DNA of 64,000 nt, from NCBI GenBank assembly GCA_016719895.1, contig JADJYG010000022.1:91494-155493 (forward strand), in the 5' to 3' direction. The notes under the pieces are model-generated. The model did not search any database. It was not told the DNA's origin and worked only from the letters and a program-made list of their open reading frames with translations. Made by a program: the position numbers and the translations under genes. Below are positions 26,299 to 34,681 of the stretch, in pieces. Within the stretch, counting starts at the first letter, position 1. Every line of letters starts with the position of its first letter. The DNA comes from Saprospirales bacterium (GTDB lineage: Bacteria; Bacteroidota; Bacteroidia; Chitinophagales; Saprospiraceae).

Positions 26299-26742
26299 AT
26301 GGAAAATCCATTGCACGCCGGCAACGGCCTTCGGGAAATTTTTAACGAAAAAGGCGAGCGCATCAGCCCGGTTCTTCCGGAAAACATCCGAAACTTTTTA
26401 ATCGACATCGACGGCACGATCTGCGACGATGTGCCCAACGAAGAGCCGGAGCGGATGGCCACGGTGTTGCCTTATCCCGACGCTTTGGTTATGCTCAACA
26501 AATGGTTTGACGAAGGCCACGTCATTTTCTTTTTTACCAGCCGCACCGAGGCGCACCGGGAAGTGACGGAATTCTGGCTGAACAAACACGGTTTTAAATA
26601 CCACGGCATCATCTTTGGCAAACCCCGGGGCGGTAATTACCACTGGATTGACAATCACATTGTCCGGGCCACTCGCTTCAAGGGGAAATTTACAGACCTT
26701 GTGGTGAAAACACACGAAATCGAAGTGTTCTCTGAGGAGTAA
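26299..26742 (+). CDS. HAD-superfamily phosphatase-like protein
   Basis: 147 residues. HAD motif I is IDIDGTICDD (nucleophile Asp and acid/base Asp two residues later), motif II is IFFFTSRTEA (Ser/Thr in the phosphate loop), and a later HWIDNH with a conserved Asp serves as the motif IV region. A short insertion of the LNS2/PNKP-phosphatase-like type is likely, without a large cap, so it may act on a large or phosphorylated polymer substrate. Related Bacteroidota proteins are often labelled phosphoheptose isomerase, which the motifs do not support. Followed after 26 bases by a secreted SdiA-regulated-like protein. Confidence 0.8.
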   Translation: MENPLHAGNGLREIFNEKGERISPVLPENIRNFLIDIDGTICDDVPNEEPERMATVLPYPDALVMLNKWFDEGHVIFFFTSRTEAHREVTEFWLNKHGFKYHGIIFGKPRGGNYHWIDNHIVRATRFKGKFTDLVVKTHEIEVFSEE

Positions 26743-26768
26743 AACCGCGCATCTAACTTGCTGCACCC

Positions 26769-27629
26769 ATGTTATCGTTTGTTTTCCCGCTGTTGCTCGC
26801 CCTGGGCGAACCGGCGCCCCGCGCGCCACTGCCCGTTTGCCTGACCGATTCGCTGCCGTACCAGCTGGCGAAACCTTCCGTAATGATCAACCTGGTTAGC
26901 GAAGAATTGAGGGAGATATCCGGGCTCAGCCCTACCGGCCAGAATGGTGTTTTTTGCGCCATCGCCGACGAGCGGGGGGAAATTTTTTTCATCGACGGGG
27001 ATGGCGGCGGCGCCATTCTCCAGCGGGTACTCTTTCGCGACAACGGCGATTTTGAAGGCCTGGAAAAAGTTGGCAAATGCCTGTATGCGGTGAAAAGCGA
27101 CGGCGATATCTTTGAAGTTCGGAACTGGAACCGCGCGAAACCCAGGGTGACCAAGTATAAAACCGGCCTGTCCAGGACCGACGACGTAGAAGGACTGGGC
27201 TATGACCGACAGCGCCATGCCCTGTTGGTAGCGGCCAAGGGCAACCCGGATAGTGCGGGTGTCCGCGCGGTTTATGCTTTCGGCCTCGCATCCAAAAAAC
27301 TCCTTCCCGAACCGGCGTATTCGATCGATCCGGTCGAAGTCAACAACCGGGTTCCCTATCATCCTGAAGAAAAACCCAGTTATTTCAGCCCCTCCGGGGT
27401 GGCTGTTCATCCGGTAACCGGGGATATCTATGTGATTTCGACGGCGCCTAAACGCCTGGTCGTGCTGGATTATACTTCGGGAAAAATCCGGTATGCCGTG
27501 CGGCTGAATAAAAAAATACTGCCGCAGCCCGAAGGCATTGCCTTCGACGCCGCCGGTAACCTGTACCTTAGCAGCGAAGGGAAAAAAGGCGAGGCCCAGT
27601 TGCTTCGTTTTGACTTTATCCGGCTATAG
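26769..27629 (+). CDS. secreted SdiA-regulated-like beta-propeller protein
   Basis: 286 residues. A short signal (MLSFVFPLLLALG) precedes a six-bladed propeller typical of the SdiA-regulated family: EISGLSPTGQNGVFCAIADE, DFEGLEKVGKCLYAVKSDG, DDVEGLGYDRQRHALLVAAK, FSPSGVAVHPVTGDIYVIS and PEGIAFDAAGNLYLSSEG. These match the repeated I/EGL...D...Y blades. Length is normal. The biochemical role of the family is unclear; homologues may bind or hydrolyse a phospho- or lactone-type ligand. Probably co-transcribed with the HAD gene upstream. Confidence 0.85.
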   Translation: MLSFVFPLLLALGEPAPRAPLPVCLTDSLPYQLAKPSVMINLVSEELREISGLSPTGQNGVFCAIADERGEIFFIDGDGGGAILQRVLFRDNGDFEGLEKVGKCLYAVKSDGDIFEVRNWNRAKPRVTKYKTGLSRTDDVEGLGYDRQRHALLVAAKGNPDSAGVRAVYAFGLASKKLLPEPAYSIDPVEVNNRVPYHPEEKPSYFSPSGVAVHPVTGDIYVISTAPKRLVVLDYTSGKIRYAVRLNKKILPQPEGIAFDAAGNLYLSSEGKKGEAQLLRFDFIRL

Positions 27630-27714
27630 CCTTTTCATCCGCGTATTTCTGCTCCAACGCCATTTTTACGATGGCTTCTGGTCTAATCACCGCTACCCAC
27701 ACCCGATTTTGTTT

Positions 27715-28164
27715 ATGCGACTGGAAGATGAAATTAAAGCGTCCAAATTTATGGATGAAGTCCATAAAGCACAGCTCAATATCCTGTTTAGTGCCGCCTG
27801 GCTCCGGGCACGCATTTCCGCGACGCTGAAGCCCTTCGGACTGACGCTGGAACAGTTCAACGTCTTGCGCATTATCCGCGGCCAACGCGAAAAACTGGTC
27901 CCGGTCAAAGATATTAGCAGCCGGACGATTGAGCGCAGCTCCAATACCACGCGGATTATCGACCGGCTGGAACGGAAGGGATTGGTAGAACGTCGGCCTT
28001 CGGCCCGCGACGGCCGCGAACGGCCGGTCGCCCTCAGGCCTGCCGGACTGGACCTGCTGGAAAAAATCGACTCTTGTTGGCAAAAAAACAACCCGCACAG
28101 CGCACCGTGGACCTCCGAAGACGCCGAAACGGTGAACCGATTGCTGGATAAAATGCGGGGATAA
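27715..28164 (+). CDS. MarR family transcriptional regulator
   Basis: 149 residues from the ATG at 27715; upstream in-frame residues do not look like protein. Winged helix: AWLRARISATLKPFGLTLEQFNVLRII, then SSNTTRIIDRLERKGLVERRPSARDGRERPVAL, the standard MarR recognition helix and DGR wing. The family dimerises and represses nearby genes, often responding to small phenolics or oxidants. Its neighbours are the SdiA-regulated-like gene upstream (86 bases) and sucB downstream; no operator palindrome is obvious. Confidence 0.92.
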   Translation: MRLEDEIKASKFMDEVHKAQLNILFSAAWLRARISATLKPFGLTLEQFNVLRIIRGQREKLVPVKDISSRTIERSSNTTRIIDRLERKGLVERRPSARDGRERPVALRPAGLDLLEKIDSCWQKNNPHSAPWTSEDAETVNRLLDKMRG

Positions 28165-28238
28165 GCCGGGCATGTAAATTTTCCGGCCCGATGGCTGTGG
28201 TTTTAGCGGCATTATCGCTTCCATTTTCAGGAAACACC

Positions 28239-28246
28239 TACTTTTG
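28239..28246 (+). promoter_or_regulatory. putative -7 box (TACTTTTG)
   Basis: Exact TAnnTTTG match 79 bases upstream of the sucB ATG at 28325. No -33 element is clear. Confidence 0.45.
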
Positions 28247-28324
28247 CCCGACCTTTCTGCAGGCCGGATTCCCCGTCCTCCCCTGGCTTTTAGAATTTAT
28301 AAAACTCAAAACGCAGTACTTGCC

Positions 28325-29551
28325 ATGCCCGTTATCGAACTTAAAATCCCGAATCTGGGAGAATCCATCACCAATGTTACCTTTTCCAAGTGGCTGAAGC
28401 CCGATGGCGCCCAGGTAGCGATGGACGAACCGCTTTGTGAAATTGAAACGGAGAAGGCCAACCAGGAACTTTCGGCCGATAAGGCGGGCAAGCTGAGCTG
28501 GGTTGCCAAAGAAGGCGATGACCTGGAAGTGGGCGCCTTGTTTGGCCGTATCGATACCGATGCTGTCGCCGACAGCGCTAACGGCGGCGGCGCTGCGACA
28601 GCGGCGCCGCCCGCTCCGGGTTCGGATTACGCGGCGGGGCATCCTTCGCCCGCAGCGGCCAAGATTCTGGAAGAAGGAGGCGTTCAGCCGGCTGACGTTG
28701 CCGGAACGGGCAAAGATGGCCGCATTACCAAGTCAGACGCACAAAAGGCTGTGGAGAATAAAGCGCAGCCCGCCGCTCCGGCCGCTCCGCCGGCGCCGGA
28801 GTCAACCGCCGCTCCGGCCACCCCGCCGGCTTCTGCGCATACCCCGTACTCCCGGGCGGAGCACCGCGAACGCCTCACCCGGATGCGCCGCACGATTGCC
28901 AAACGCCTGGTTAGCGCCAAAAATAACACCGCTATGCTCACCACGTTCAACGAAGTGGATATGAGCGGCGTCATGGCCCTGCGGGAAAAATACCAGGAGG
29001 GCTTTGTCAAAAAATACGGCATCAAGCTGGGTTTTATGTCCATTTTCGCCAAGGCCTGCGCCAGGGTGCTCCTGGAAATGCCCGACGTGAACGCTTTTAT
29101 CGACGGTGAAGAGGTGCTATACCACGATTATGCCGACATCAGCGTCGCTATCAGCACGCCCAACGGCCTGGTAGTGCCACCCATCCGCAATGTGGAAAGC
29201 CTGGGCTTTCACGAGATCGAGTTCAAACTCAAAGAACTGGCCGGCAAAGCCCGCGACGGCAAATTGTCGCTTGATGAAATGAGCGGCGGTACGTTTACCA
29301 TCACCAACGGCGGTATTTTCGGCAGCCTGCTGAGCACGCCGATCATCAACGAGCCGCAAAGCGCCATCCTCGGCATGCACGCCATCAAGGACCGGCCCGT
29401 TGCCGTGAATGGCGAAGTGCAAATCCGCCCGATGATGTACCTGGCCCTCAGCTACGACCACCGCATCGTCGATGGCTCCACCTCGGTGACCTTTTTGGTA
29501 AAAGTAAAAGAATTGATCGAAGACCCTGTGCGCTTGCTGCTTGATTTGTAG
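28325..29551 (+). CDS. sucB: dihydrolipoyllysine succinyltransferase (2-oxoglutarate dehydrogenase E2)
   Basis: 408 residues from the ATG at 28325. The lipoyl domain (~1-80) has the lipoylated Lys in EIETEKANQELSA. A Pro/Ala linker leads to the peripheral-subunit-binding domain (~105-145; SPAAAKILEEGGVQPADV, GRITKSDAQ). A second Pro/Ala linker leads to the catalytic core (~180-408), which has MRRTIAKRLV, NGLVVPPIRN, FTITNGGIFGSLLSTPIIN and the active-site His in SYDHRIVDGS. These core motifs favour succinyl over acetyl transferase. Role: TCA cycle, succinyl-CoA formation. The E1 partner (sucA) is not in the window. Confidence 0.95.
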   Translation: MPVIELKIPNLGESITNVTFSKWLKPDGAQVAMDEPLCEIETEKANQELSADKAGKLSWVAKEGDDLEVGALFGRIDTDAVADSANGGGAATAAPPAPGSDYAAGHPSPAAAKILEEGGVQPADVAGTGKDGRITKSDAQKAVENKAQPAAPAAPPAPESTAAPATPPASAHTPYSRAEHRERLTRMRRTIAKRLVSAKNNTAMLTTFNEVDMSGVMALREKYQEGFVKKYGIKLGFMSIFAKACARVLLEMPDVNAFIDGEEVLYHDYADISVAISTPNGLVVPPIRNVESLGFHEIEFKLKELAGKARDGKLSLDEMSGGTFTITNGGIFGSLLSTPIINEPQSAILGMHAIKDRPVAVNGEVQIRPMMYLALSYDHRIVDGSTSVTFLVKVKELIEDPVRLLLDL

Positions 29552-29555
29552 TAGG

Positions 29556-30956
29556 TTATAAAATCGCCGCCTGCGTAGCATCCAGCATCTTCCGGCATTC
29601 TGCCAGGTTGGGCCCTTGGGCGTACACCCGCAAAACCGGTTCGGTGCCGGAAGCGCGGATCATCACCCATTTTTCATCGCCCAACAGGAATTTCCACCCA
29701 TCTACGTCTTCCATACCTCTGACGGTGTAGGCGCCGAACGATTTATACTGACTGCCCTTGCAGGCCGCGATGACGGCCTGTTTTTGTGCCTCGGTGATGT
29801 GCAAATCGTCGCGGTCGAAGGCAAAGGCGCCCACCACCTCGTACACTTCCTGCACGAGACCTTTGACGGTTTTGCCGGTTTTGGCCATAAATTCGAGCAC
29901 CAGCAAGCCCATCCAGATGCCGTCGCGTTCGGGAATATGGCCCTTTACCGCCAGCCCGCCCGATTCTTCGCCGCCAACCAGCACGTCTTCGTTGGTCATG
30001 ATCTCGGCGATATATTTAAACCCGACTTTGGTGATTTCGTAGGGCAGGCCGAATTTTTCAGCCATTTTTTTCAATTTGTCCGTCACGGAAAAAGTGAAGA
30101 CGACTTTGCCGCGCTGGTTTTTGTATTTGTACAGGTACAAGAGCAGGATAAGCAGCAGGTGGTGGCTATCCACAAAATTGCCGTCTTCATCGTACATCCC
30201 GATGCGGTCGGCATCGCCGTCGTTGGCCAGGCCCGCGGTGATGGTGGGGTGCTTTTTTATCGTTTCGCTCAGCAGCAGCAGGTTGCGGTGGATCGGCTCC
30301 GGCGCCTGGCCGTGCATGCCGGGATTCCAGTCGCAATGCAAAAATACCGAGCGGGGAAGCAGTTTGCGGACGGCCCGCTGGCCGGCGCCGTACATAGCAT
30401 CGTAGGCCAGGCGGCCAGCCCGTTGTTTGATGGCCTGGAGGTCAAAATTTTTGCGGACGTGCCGCAGGTACATGGTTTCGAGGTCTACATCGACCAGTAG
30501 TTTTTTCTGCGCCAATTCGTTCAGCGTGGGCAGCCGGTTGAGCGTGCAGGCATCCGGGATGAGCGATTCAACCTCGGCGATGCCCGCGGGCACCATCGGG
30601 CCGCCGTATGCCGCTTTAAGTTTGTAGCCGTTGTAGGAGGGCGGGTTGTGGCTGGCGGTGATGACGATGCCGATCTGGCTTTTGGTTTTCACCACACCCA
30701 GCGATACCATAGGAGTGCTGACGAATCCGGCGCCAACGTAGCATTTGATCCCGTACGCGCCGAGGACGCGGGCGGTGGTTTCGGTAAAAAGCAAACCGCC
30801 GAACCGGCAGTCGTACCCGATGACGGCGCGTTTCATCCGGTGTTTTTTCATATACCGGGCAGTGGCTTCAGCCACGCGCATCACATTGTCTACGGTGTAA
30901 TCGTCGGCAATGATGGCACGCCAGCCATCGGTGCCGAATTTGATCGGTGTTGCCAT
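29556..30956 (-). CDS. phosphoglucomutase/phosphomannomutase family protein
   Basis: 466 residues with all four alpha-D-phosphohexomutase motifs: the phosphoserine loop VITASHNPPSYNGYK (Ser is the catalytic phosphate carrier), the metal loop NDGDADRIG, the sugar-binding loop GGEESGGLAV and the phosphate-binding loop RASGTEPVLRVYA. Reaction: 1-phosphate to 6-phosphate hexose interconversion. The motifs do not separate glucose, mannose or glucosamine specificity, so no gene symbol is given. It converges with sucB with only 4 bases between stop codons. Confidence 0.94.
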   Translation of the reverse strand: MATPIKFGTDGWRAIIADDYTVDNVMRVAEATARYMKKHRMKRAVIGYDCRFGGLLFTETTARVLGAYGIKCYVGAGFVSTPMVSLGVVKTKSQIGIVITASHNPPSYNGYKLKAAYGGPMVPAGIAEVESLIPDACTLNRLPTLNELAQKKLLVDVDLETMYLRHVRKNFDLQAIKQRAGRLAYDAMYGAGQRAVRKLLPRSVFLHCDWNPGMHGQAPEPIHRNLLLLSETIKKHPTITAGLANDGDADRIGMYDEDGNFVDSHHLLLILLLYLYKYKNQRGKVVFTFSVTDKLKKMAEKFGLPYEITKVGFKYIAEIMTNEDVLVGGEESGGLAVKGHIPERDGIWMGLLVLEFMAKTGKTVKGLVQEVYEVVGAFAFDRDDLHITEAQKQAVIAACKGSQYKSFGAYTVRGMEDVDGWKFLLGDEKWVMIRASGTEPVLRVYAQGPNLAECRKMLDATQAAIL

Positions 30957-31023
30957 TCGCTATAGTTTCAAGTTTTGAATTTAATGTTTTTTCATCCGAT
31001 TTGACCGGAATGGGGTGTGCCGG

Positions 31024-31031
31024 CAAAAATA
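31024..31031 (-). promoter_or_regulatory. putative -7 box for the phosphohexomutase gene
   Basis: CAAAAATA on the plus strand reads TATTTTTG on the minus strand, an exact TAnnTTTG match 67 bases before the minus-strand start at 30956. It lies back to back with a plus-strand box for pcm. Confidence 0.4.
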
Positions 31032-31045
31032 TCTGAACGCTGCCG

Positions 31046-31053
31046 TACTTTTG
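31046..31053 (+). promoter_or_regulatory. putative -7 box (TACTTTTG) for pcm
   Basis: Exact TAnnTTTG match 71 bases before the GTG start of pcm at 31124. It forms a divergent pair with the minus-strand box at 31024. Confidence 0.45.
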
Positions 31054-31123
31054 CGTAATTGCGCCAAATTTATACCGGTTGTCCAGGCGCATTTTTTCTT
31101 CTGACTGATTTACCTGCATTCTT

Positions 31124-31786
31124 GTGACCGATACTTATCGCCATAAAGGGCTGCGCAAGCGGCTCGTGGACGCCCTTCGAAAGCGCGGCATTGCCGACGA
31201 GGCGGTATTGGCGGCTATTGACGCCGTGCCGCGGCATTTTTTTCTCGACAAGGCGTTCGAAGAACACGCATACGAAGACAAACCCTTTCCGATCGGTCAC
31301 GAACAAACCATTTCACAGCCTTATACGGTGGCGTACATGACGGCGTTGCTGGAAGTGAAACGCGGAGAACGGGTATTGGAAATCGGCACGGGTTCGGGTT
31401 ACCAGGCGGCTGTTCTGGCGGCAATGGGCGCCCGTGTTTTTACGGTAGAGCGGCAGGAAGCCTTATACCTGCATGCCAGGGCGCTCCTGGCCGAAACCGG
31501 TTTTTCAAGCGTTCGTTGTTTTTTCAAAGACGGGGCCCGCGGTCTGCCCGAGTATGCGCCTTACCATAAGATCATCGTGACGGCGGGCGCGCCGGTAGTG
31601 CCGGAGCCGCTGAAAGAACAGCTTGCTGTCGGCGGGTTGCTTATCATTCCCGTTGGTGAAGACGTGCAATACATGTACCGCATCGAACGCCTTTCCGAAA
31701 CGGAATATAAAGAAGAGGTGCTCGACGCCTTTCGGTTTGTACCGTTTCTGGAAGGCGTTCAGAAAAAAAAGGGCGACAAGGCCTGA
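31124..31786 (+). CDS. pcm: protein-L-isoaspartate O-methyltransferase
   Basis: 220 residues from a GTG start at 31124; no in-frame ATG fits better. Characteristic motifs: AIDAVPRHFFLDKAFEEHAY, IGHEQTISQPYTVAYM, the SAM-binding VLEIGTGSGYQAAVL, VERQEAL, and IIVTAGAPVVPEPLKEQL with PVG near the end. Function: SAM-dependent repair of isoaspartyl residues in damaged proteins, cytoplasmic. The stop is 4 bases from the stop of a convergent membrane gene. Confidence 0.95.
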   Translation: MTDTYRHKGLRKRLVDALRKRGIADEAVLAAIDAVPRHFFLDKAFEEHAYEDKPFPIGHEQTISQPYTVAYMTALLEVKRGERVLEIGTGSGYQAAVLAAMGARVFTVERQEALYLHARALLAETGFSSVRCFFKDGARGLPEYAPYHKIIVTAGAPVVPEPLKEQLAVGGLLIIPVGEDVQYMYRIERLSETEYKEEVLDAFRFVPFLEGVQKKKGDKA

Positions 31787-31790
31787 AGGA

Positions 31791-32534
31791 TCAGGGGCTG
31801 TGGCGCGGGGGAGGCAGCATGACCGATAAAAGCAGATAGCCGATCAGCAGCAGGCTCCCGATCAACGCGCTCACGCCGAACGCTTCTATAAGATCGTGCC
31901 GGCGCGCCATCGTCCGGCCTACCTGGCGCAGGACATGGCCCGGATTGAGCAGCACATCCCACGAATTCCAGCGCTGGAACCGCCCGAGCCATACGCCGAA
32001 ACCCGAGAGTCCGATGGCGGTCAGCATGAGCAGCTCCGTTTTCCAGGCGGGAAAAAGGCGCCGGAGGGCAATCCGGATTTCATAAAGCGACAACAACCCC
32101 AACAGCAGCCCCGTGCTGGCAAAAGAAAACAACAGCACCATGTCGAAATAAACCGGTACCGGCGGGCGGTATTTCAGGTGAATAAAATCGGTGACGATAT
32201 ACGGGGAATTGGGCAAAAAAAGCAGCCACAACACCAGCCAACCCCAAAAGGCCTTCAACCGGACGCCCCGCCGCTGGGTGCGCTCCAACTGCAAAGCGAC
32301 CACATACGGTATCCATGCCAGTAGAAGGTTCCAGACCAGAAAACCAAAGGCAAGGCCAAAGAGTCCCTGAATCTCCGGCCAGGCGATTTCCAAGGGCGGG
32401 CGCCCGCGCCATTGTGCCAGTACGGAGCGGCTCAGCACCAACCCGGCATTGAGGAGAGAGGCGGCCAGTAATATCAGACACAGGTGGTATTGGCGTTCGT
32501 CCCTGAACCGGAAAAAAACGGTATGCTTCGACAT
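31791..32534 (-). CDS. DUF1361 family membrane protein
   Basis: 247 residues from the ATG at 32534. Six or seven TM helices are evident. The family hallmark LLFLPNSPYIVTDFIHL is present at ~105-122, with FDMVLLFSFASTGLLLGLLSL, and GLSGFGVWLGRFQRWNSWDV in the second half. Function of DUF1361 proteins is unknown. It is the last gene of a minus-strand set (33596 down to 31791), with 65 bases after the HTH regulator. Confidence 0.9.
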   Translation of the reverse strand: MSKHTVFFRFRDERQYHLCLILLAASLLNAGLVLSRSVLAQWRGRPPLEIAWPEIQGLFGLAFGFLVWNLLLAWIPYVVALQLERTQRRGVRLKAFWGWLVLWLLFLPNSPYIVTDFIHLKYRPPVPVYFDMVLLFSFASTGLLLGLLSLYEIRIALRRLFPAWKTELLMLTAIGLSGFGVWLGRFQRWNSWDVLLNPGHVLRQVGRTMARRHDLIEAFGVSALIGSLLLIGYLLLSVMLPPPRHSP

Positions 32535-32599
32535 GACTTTCTCGTGGGTAGTATGGTTAAATTTTAAGTGCTGCAGCGCAGTTGCCACTGGGAAAATAT

Positions 32600-32914
32600 T
32601 CAGTCCAACTCGCCCTCCCGGGCAATGTGTAAAAGCGCCTCCAGGGTATCGAGATGCGCCTTGAAGGCTGCTCTCCCGGCTGCTGTGGCGCCATAGGTTG
32701 TTTGCGGTTTGCGGCCGACAAATTTTTTCCGGACGGCGATGAAATCCTGCAATTCCAGGGCCTTCAAATGGCTGGCCAGATTGCCGTCGGTCAGGCTCAA
32801 CAACTCTTTCAGCGTATTGTAGTCCACCCAATCATTGACTACCAGAATGGACATGATGCCCAAGCGGTTGCGGTGGTCAAAAGCGGGATTGAGATGTGTA
32901 ATAATGTCCTTCAT
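32600..32914 (-). CDS. small winged-helix regulator (HTH_34-like)
   Basis: 104 residues from the ATG at 32914; the longer upstream frame has no protein-like sequence. The motif order is FDHRNRLGIMSILVV, WVDYNTLKELLSLTDGNLASHLKALE (recognition helix) and FVGRKPQTTYGATAAGRAAFKAHL. This matches the winged-helix family that in Bacteroidota lies beside a small multi-TM protein, as here (37 bases downstream of the 214-residue membrane gene). It probably represses its own operon. Confidence 0.88.
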   Translation of the reverse strand: MKDIITHLNPAFDHRNRLGIMSILVVNDWVDYNTLKELLSLTDGNLASHLKALELQDFIAVRKKFVGRKPQTTYGATAAGRAAFKAHLDTLEALLHIAREGELD

Positions 32915-32951
32915 GCCGGGTAGAGCAGGCAATATATGGCGCTGCTTTGCT

Positions 32952-33596
32952 TCAAGGTTCGTATTTAAAGTACATCCAGGCGCCGTAAACGATATGCAAC
33001 AAGCCAAAGCCGGTTGTCCATAGTTCCAGACCGTTTCCCAGGTAGAACAAGCCGGCCAACCCGAGCGCAATCTCGGTCAAACCAAGAAATTCCACGTCCC
33101 GCAAGGTGTGCTTACTGCCGTTGACGAGTGCCAGCCCATAGAACACCAGCGTACTTGGCGCAACCAGGGCCGGCAGGTCCCAGCGGAGCAAAGCCAGGCA
33201 AAAAACGCCGCCGGCGGCCAGAGGAACGGCAATCGCCCAGAGCATGCGTTTTGAACTGCCGTCCCACACTTTCATCCCCTGGCGGCGTGCTTTGCGGGTG
33301 GTGAAAAAAATACCGCCCGCCAGCGCCGTTACCAACACCAACAGGGCGATCAGCACGAACGCCCGTTTGTAGTCCATGCCCCATTTTACCGTTCGGATCG
33401 CTTTTTCATAATAATAGCCGTCGGTAGCCGAAAGCGGCAACATGTCGAGGTAGGCATATACGGCGCCTGCGCCCGCCAGGGCGCAAATGCCCGCCCATAC
33501 CCCGGACAAACCGCTGAGGCTCAAAAACCGGCTGCTGCGTTCCATGAGCGCGCGCATTTCAGCCAGATGCGCTAGATATTGCTGGGTTTCATTCAT
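32952..33596 (-). CDS. multi-TM membrane protein paired with the HTH regulator
   Basis: 214 residues from the ATG at 33596. An in-frame TTG at 33620 overlaps a promoter box and is rejected. A soluble N-terminus (ETQQYLAHLAEMRALMERSS) leads to about six TM helices (GVWAGICALAGAGAVYAYL, AFVLIALLVLVTALAGGIFF, LGLAGLFYLGNGLELWTTGF). It belongs to an unnamed Bacteroidota family always seen with a small winged-helix regulator. Function unknown. Confidence 0.8.
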   Translation of the reverse strand: MNETQQYLAHLAEMRALMERSSRFLSLSGLSGVWAGICALAGAGAVYAYLDMLPLSATDGYYYEKAIRTVKWGMDYKRAFVLIALLVLVTALAGGIFFTTRKARRQGMKVWDGSSKRMLWAIAVPLAAGGVFCLALLRWDLPALVAPSTLVFYGLALVNGSKHTLRDVEFLGLTEIALGLAGLFYLGNGLELWTTGFGLLHIVYGAWMYFKYEP

Positions 33597-33617
33597 GTAA
33601 AAAAGAACTTTGTAACG

Positions 33618-33625
33618 CAAAGTTA
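33618..33625 (-). promoter_or_regulatory. putative -7 box (TAACTTTG on minus)
   Basis: CAAAGTTA on the plus strand is an exact TAnnTTTG on the minus strand, 22 bases before the ATG at 33596. Confidence 0.5.
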
Positions 33626-33747
33626 ACTGACTTTGGAAAACGTTTTACTTCGGTACGGTTATTTTTTCCAAAAGACGGAACCCGGCCATCCTGCTAAAAC
33701 GCCGTACCTTGCGGCGCTGGCCGGAGCGCCCGCCGTACAAAAAAAAT

Positions 33748-34482
33748 ATGTCTAACCTGATTTACGGTCATCACCCGGTAGTGGAAGCCATACAAGCCGG
33801 CAAGCCAGTCGAAAAAGTTTTTTTTCAGCAGGGCGTGCGTGGGGAATTGGAAAAAGAAATCCGGCACCTGACCAAGGCGTACCAGATTCCCTTGCAGGTC
33901 GTACCGAAGGAAAAACTAAACAAGCTGGTGCGTGGCAACCACCAGGGAGTAGTGGCCTGGCTGGCATTGATTGAATTCCAGGCGTTGGAAGATGTATTAC
34001 CCTTTGTTTTTGAGCGCGGTGAAATGCCTTTGATTTTATTGTTGGACAGCATTACCGATGTCCGCAACTTCGGCGCCATTTGCCGGTCGGCTGAATGTGC
34101 TGGCGTGCATGCCGTGGTGGTACCCCAATCGGGCGCTGCCCCCGCCAACGAAGAAGCGATGAAGGCCTCGGCCGGCGCCCTGGCTCGCATACGGCTCTGC
34201 CGGGTGCGGAGTTTGTTTTCGGCGGTGGATTGGCTCCAGCAATCCGGCGTCCAGGTAGTCGCTACCGCATTGACCAACCGCGCCGTACCCTTGTATGCTG
34301 TGGATTTTACCGTACCGACGGCAATTTTACTGGGTTCGGAGGGCGAAGGACTGCACCCTAAATTGCTCAAAATGGCCGACCGGGTGGCCAAAATCCCGCA
34401 GGCAACCGATTTCGATTCGTTCAACGTCAGTGTCGCCGCCGGTATTGCCCTGTACGAAACGCTGCGGCAACGCTTGCAGTAA
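33748..34482 (+). CDS. rlmB: 23S rRNA 2'-O-methyltransferase of the RlmB/SpoU family
   Basis: 244 residues from the ATG at 33748. The N-terminal SpoU substrate-binding domain (IYGHHPVVEAIQAGKPVEKVF) is followed by the SPOUT knot: LLDSITDVRNFGAICRSAEC (motif 1), GSEGEGLHP (motif 2) and IPQATDFDSFNVSVAAGIALYE (motif 3). Length and motifs fit RlmB, which methylates G2251 in the peptidyl-transferase loop; other TrmH-family targets are not excluded. Single gene. Confidence 0.92.
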   Translation: MSNLIYGHHPVVEAIQAGKPVEKVFFQQGVRGELEKEIRHLTKAYQIPLQVVPKEKLNKLVRGNHQGVVAWLALIEFQALEDVLPFVFERGEMPLILLLDSITDVRNFGAICRSAECAGVHAVVVPQSGAAPANEEAMKASAGALARIRLCRVRSLFSAVDWLQQSGVQVVATALTNRAVPLYAVDFTVPTAILLGSEGEGLHPKLLKMADRVAKIPQATDFDSFNVSVAAGIALYETLRQRLQ

Positions 34483-34681
34483 CAACGAATTATTTTCCTG
34501 GTATGGCAGCCGGTTGCGTTATGCCCTGGCGTACGTTCAACAACTGCGGGAATCTGCGCTTAAGGACGGTTCCTGGCAAAAGTTTGCCGGGCAGCTTCTT
34601 CTGTACTGTTGTTTTTAAACCGTTATTTTGCTTTTCTATCCAAGGGTCTGCTTCTTTGCAGGCCTAAACAGTAGACACGAT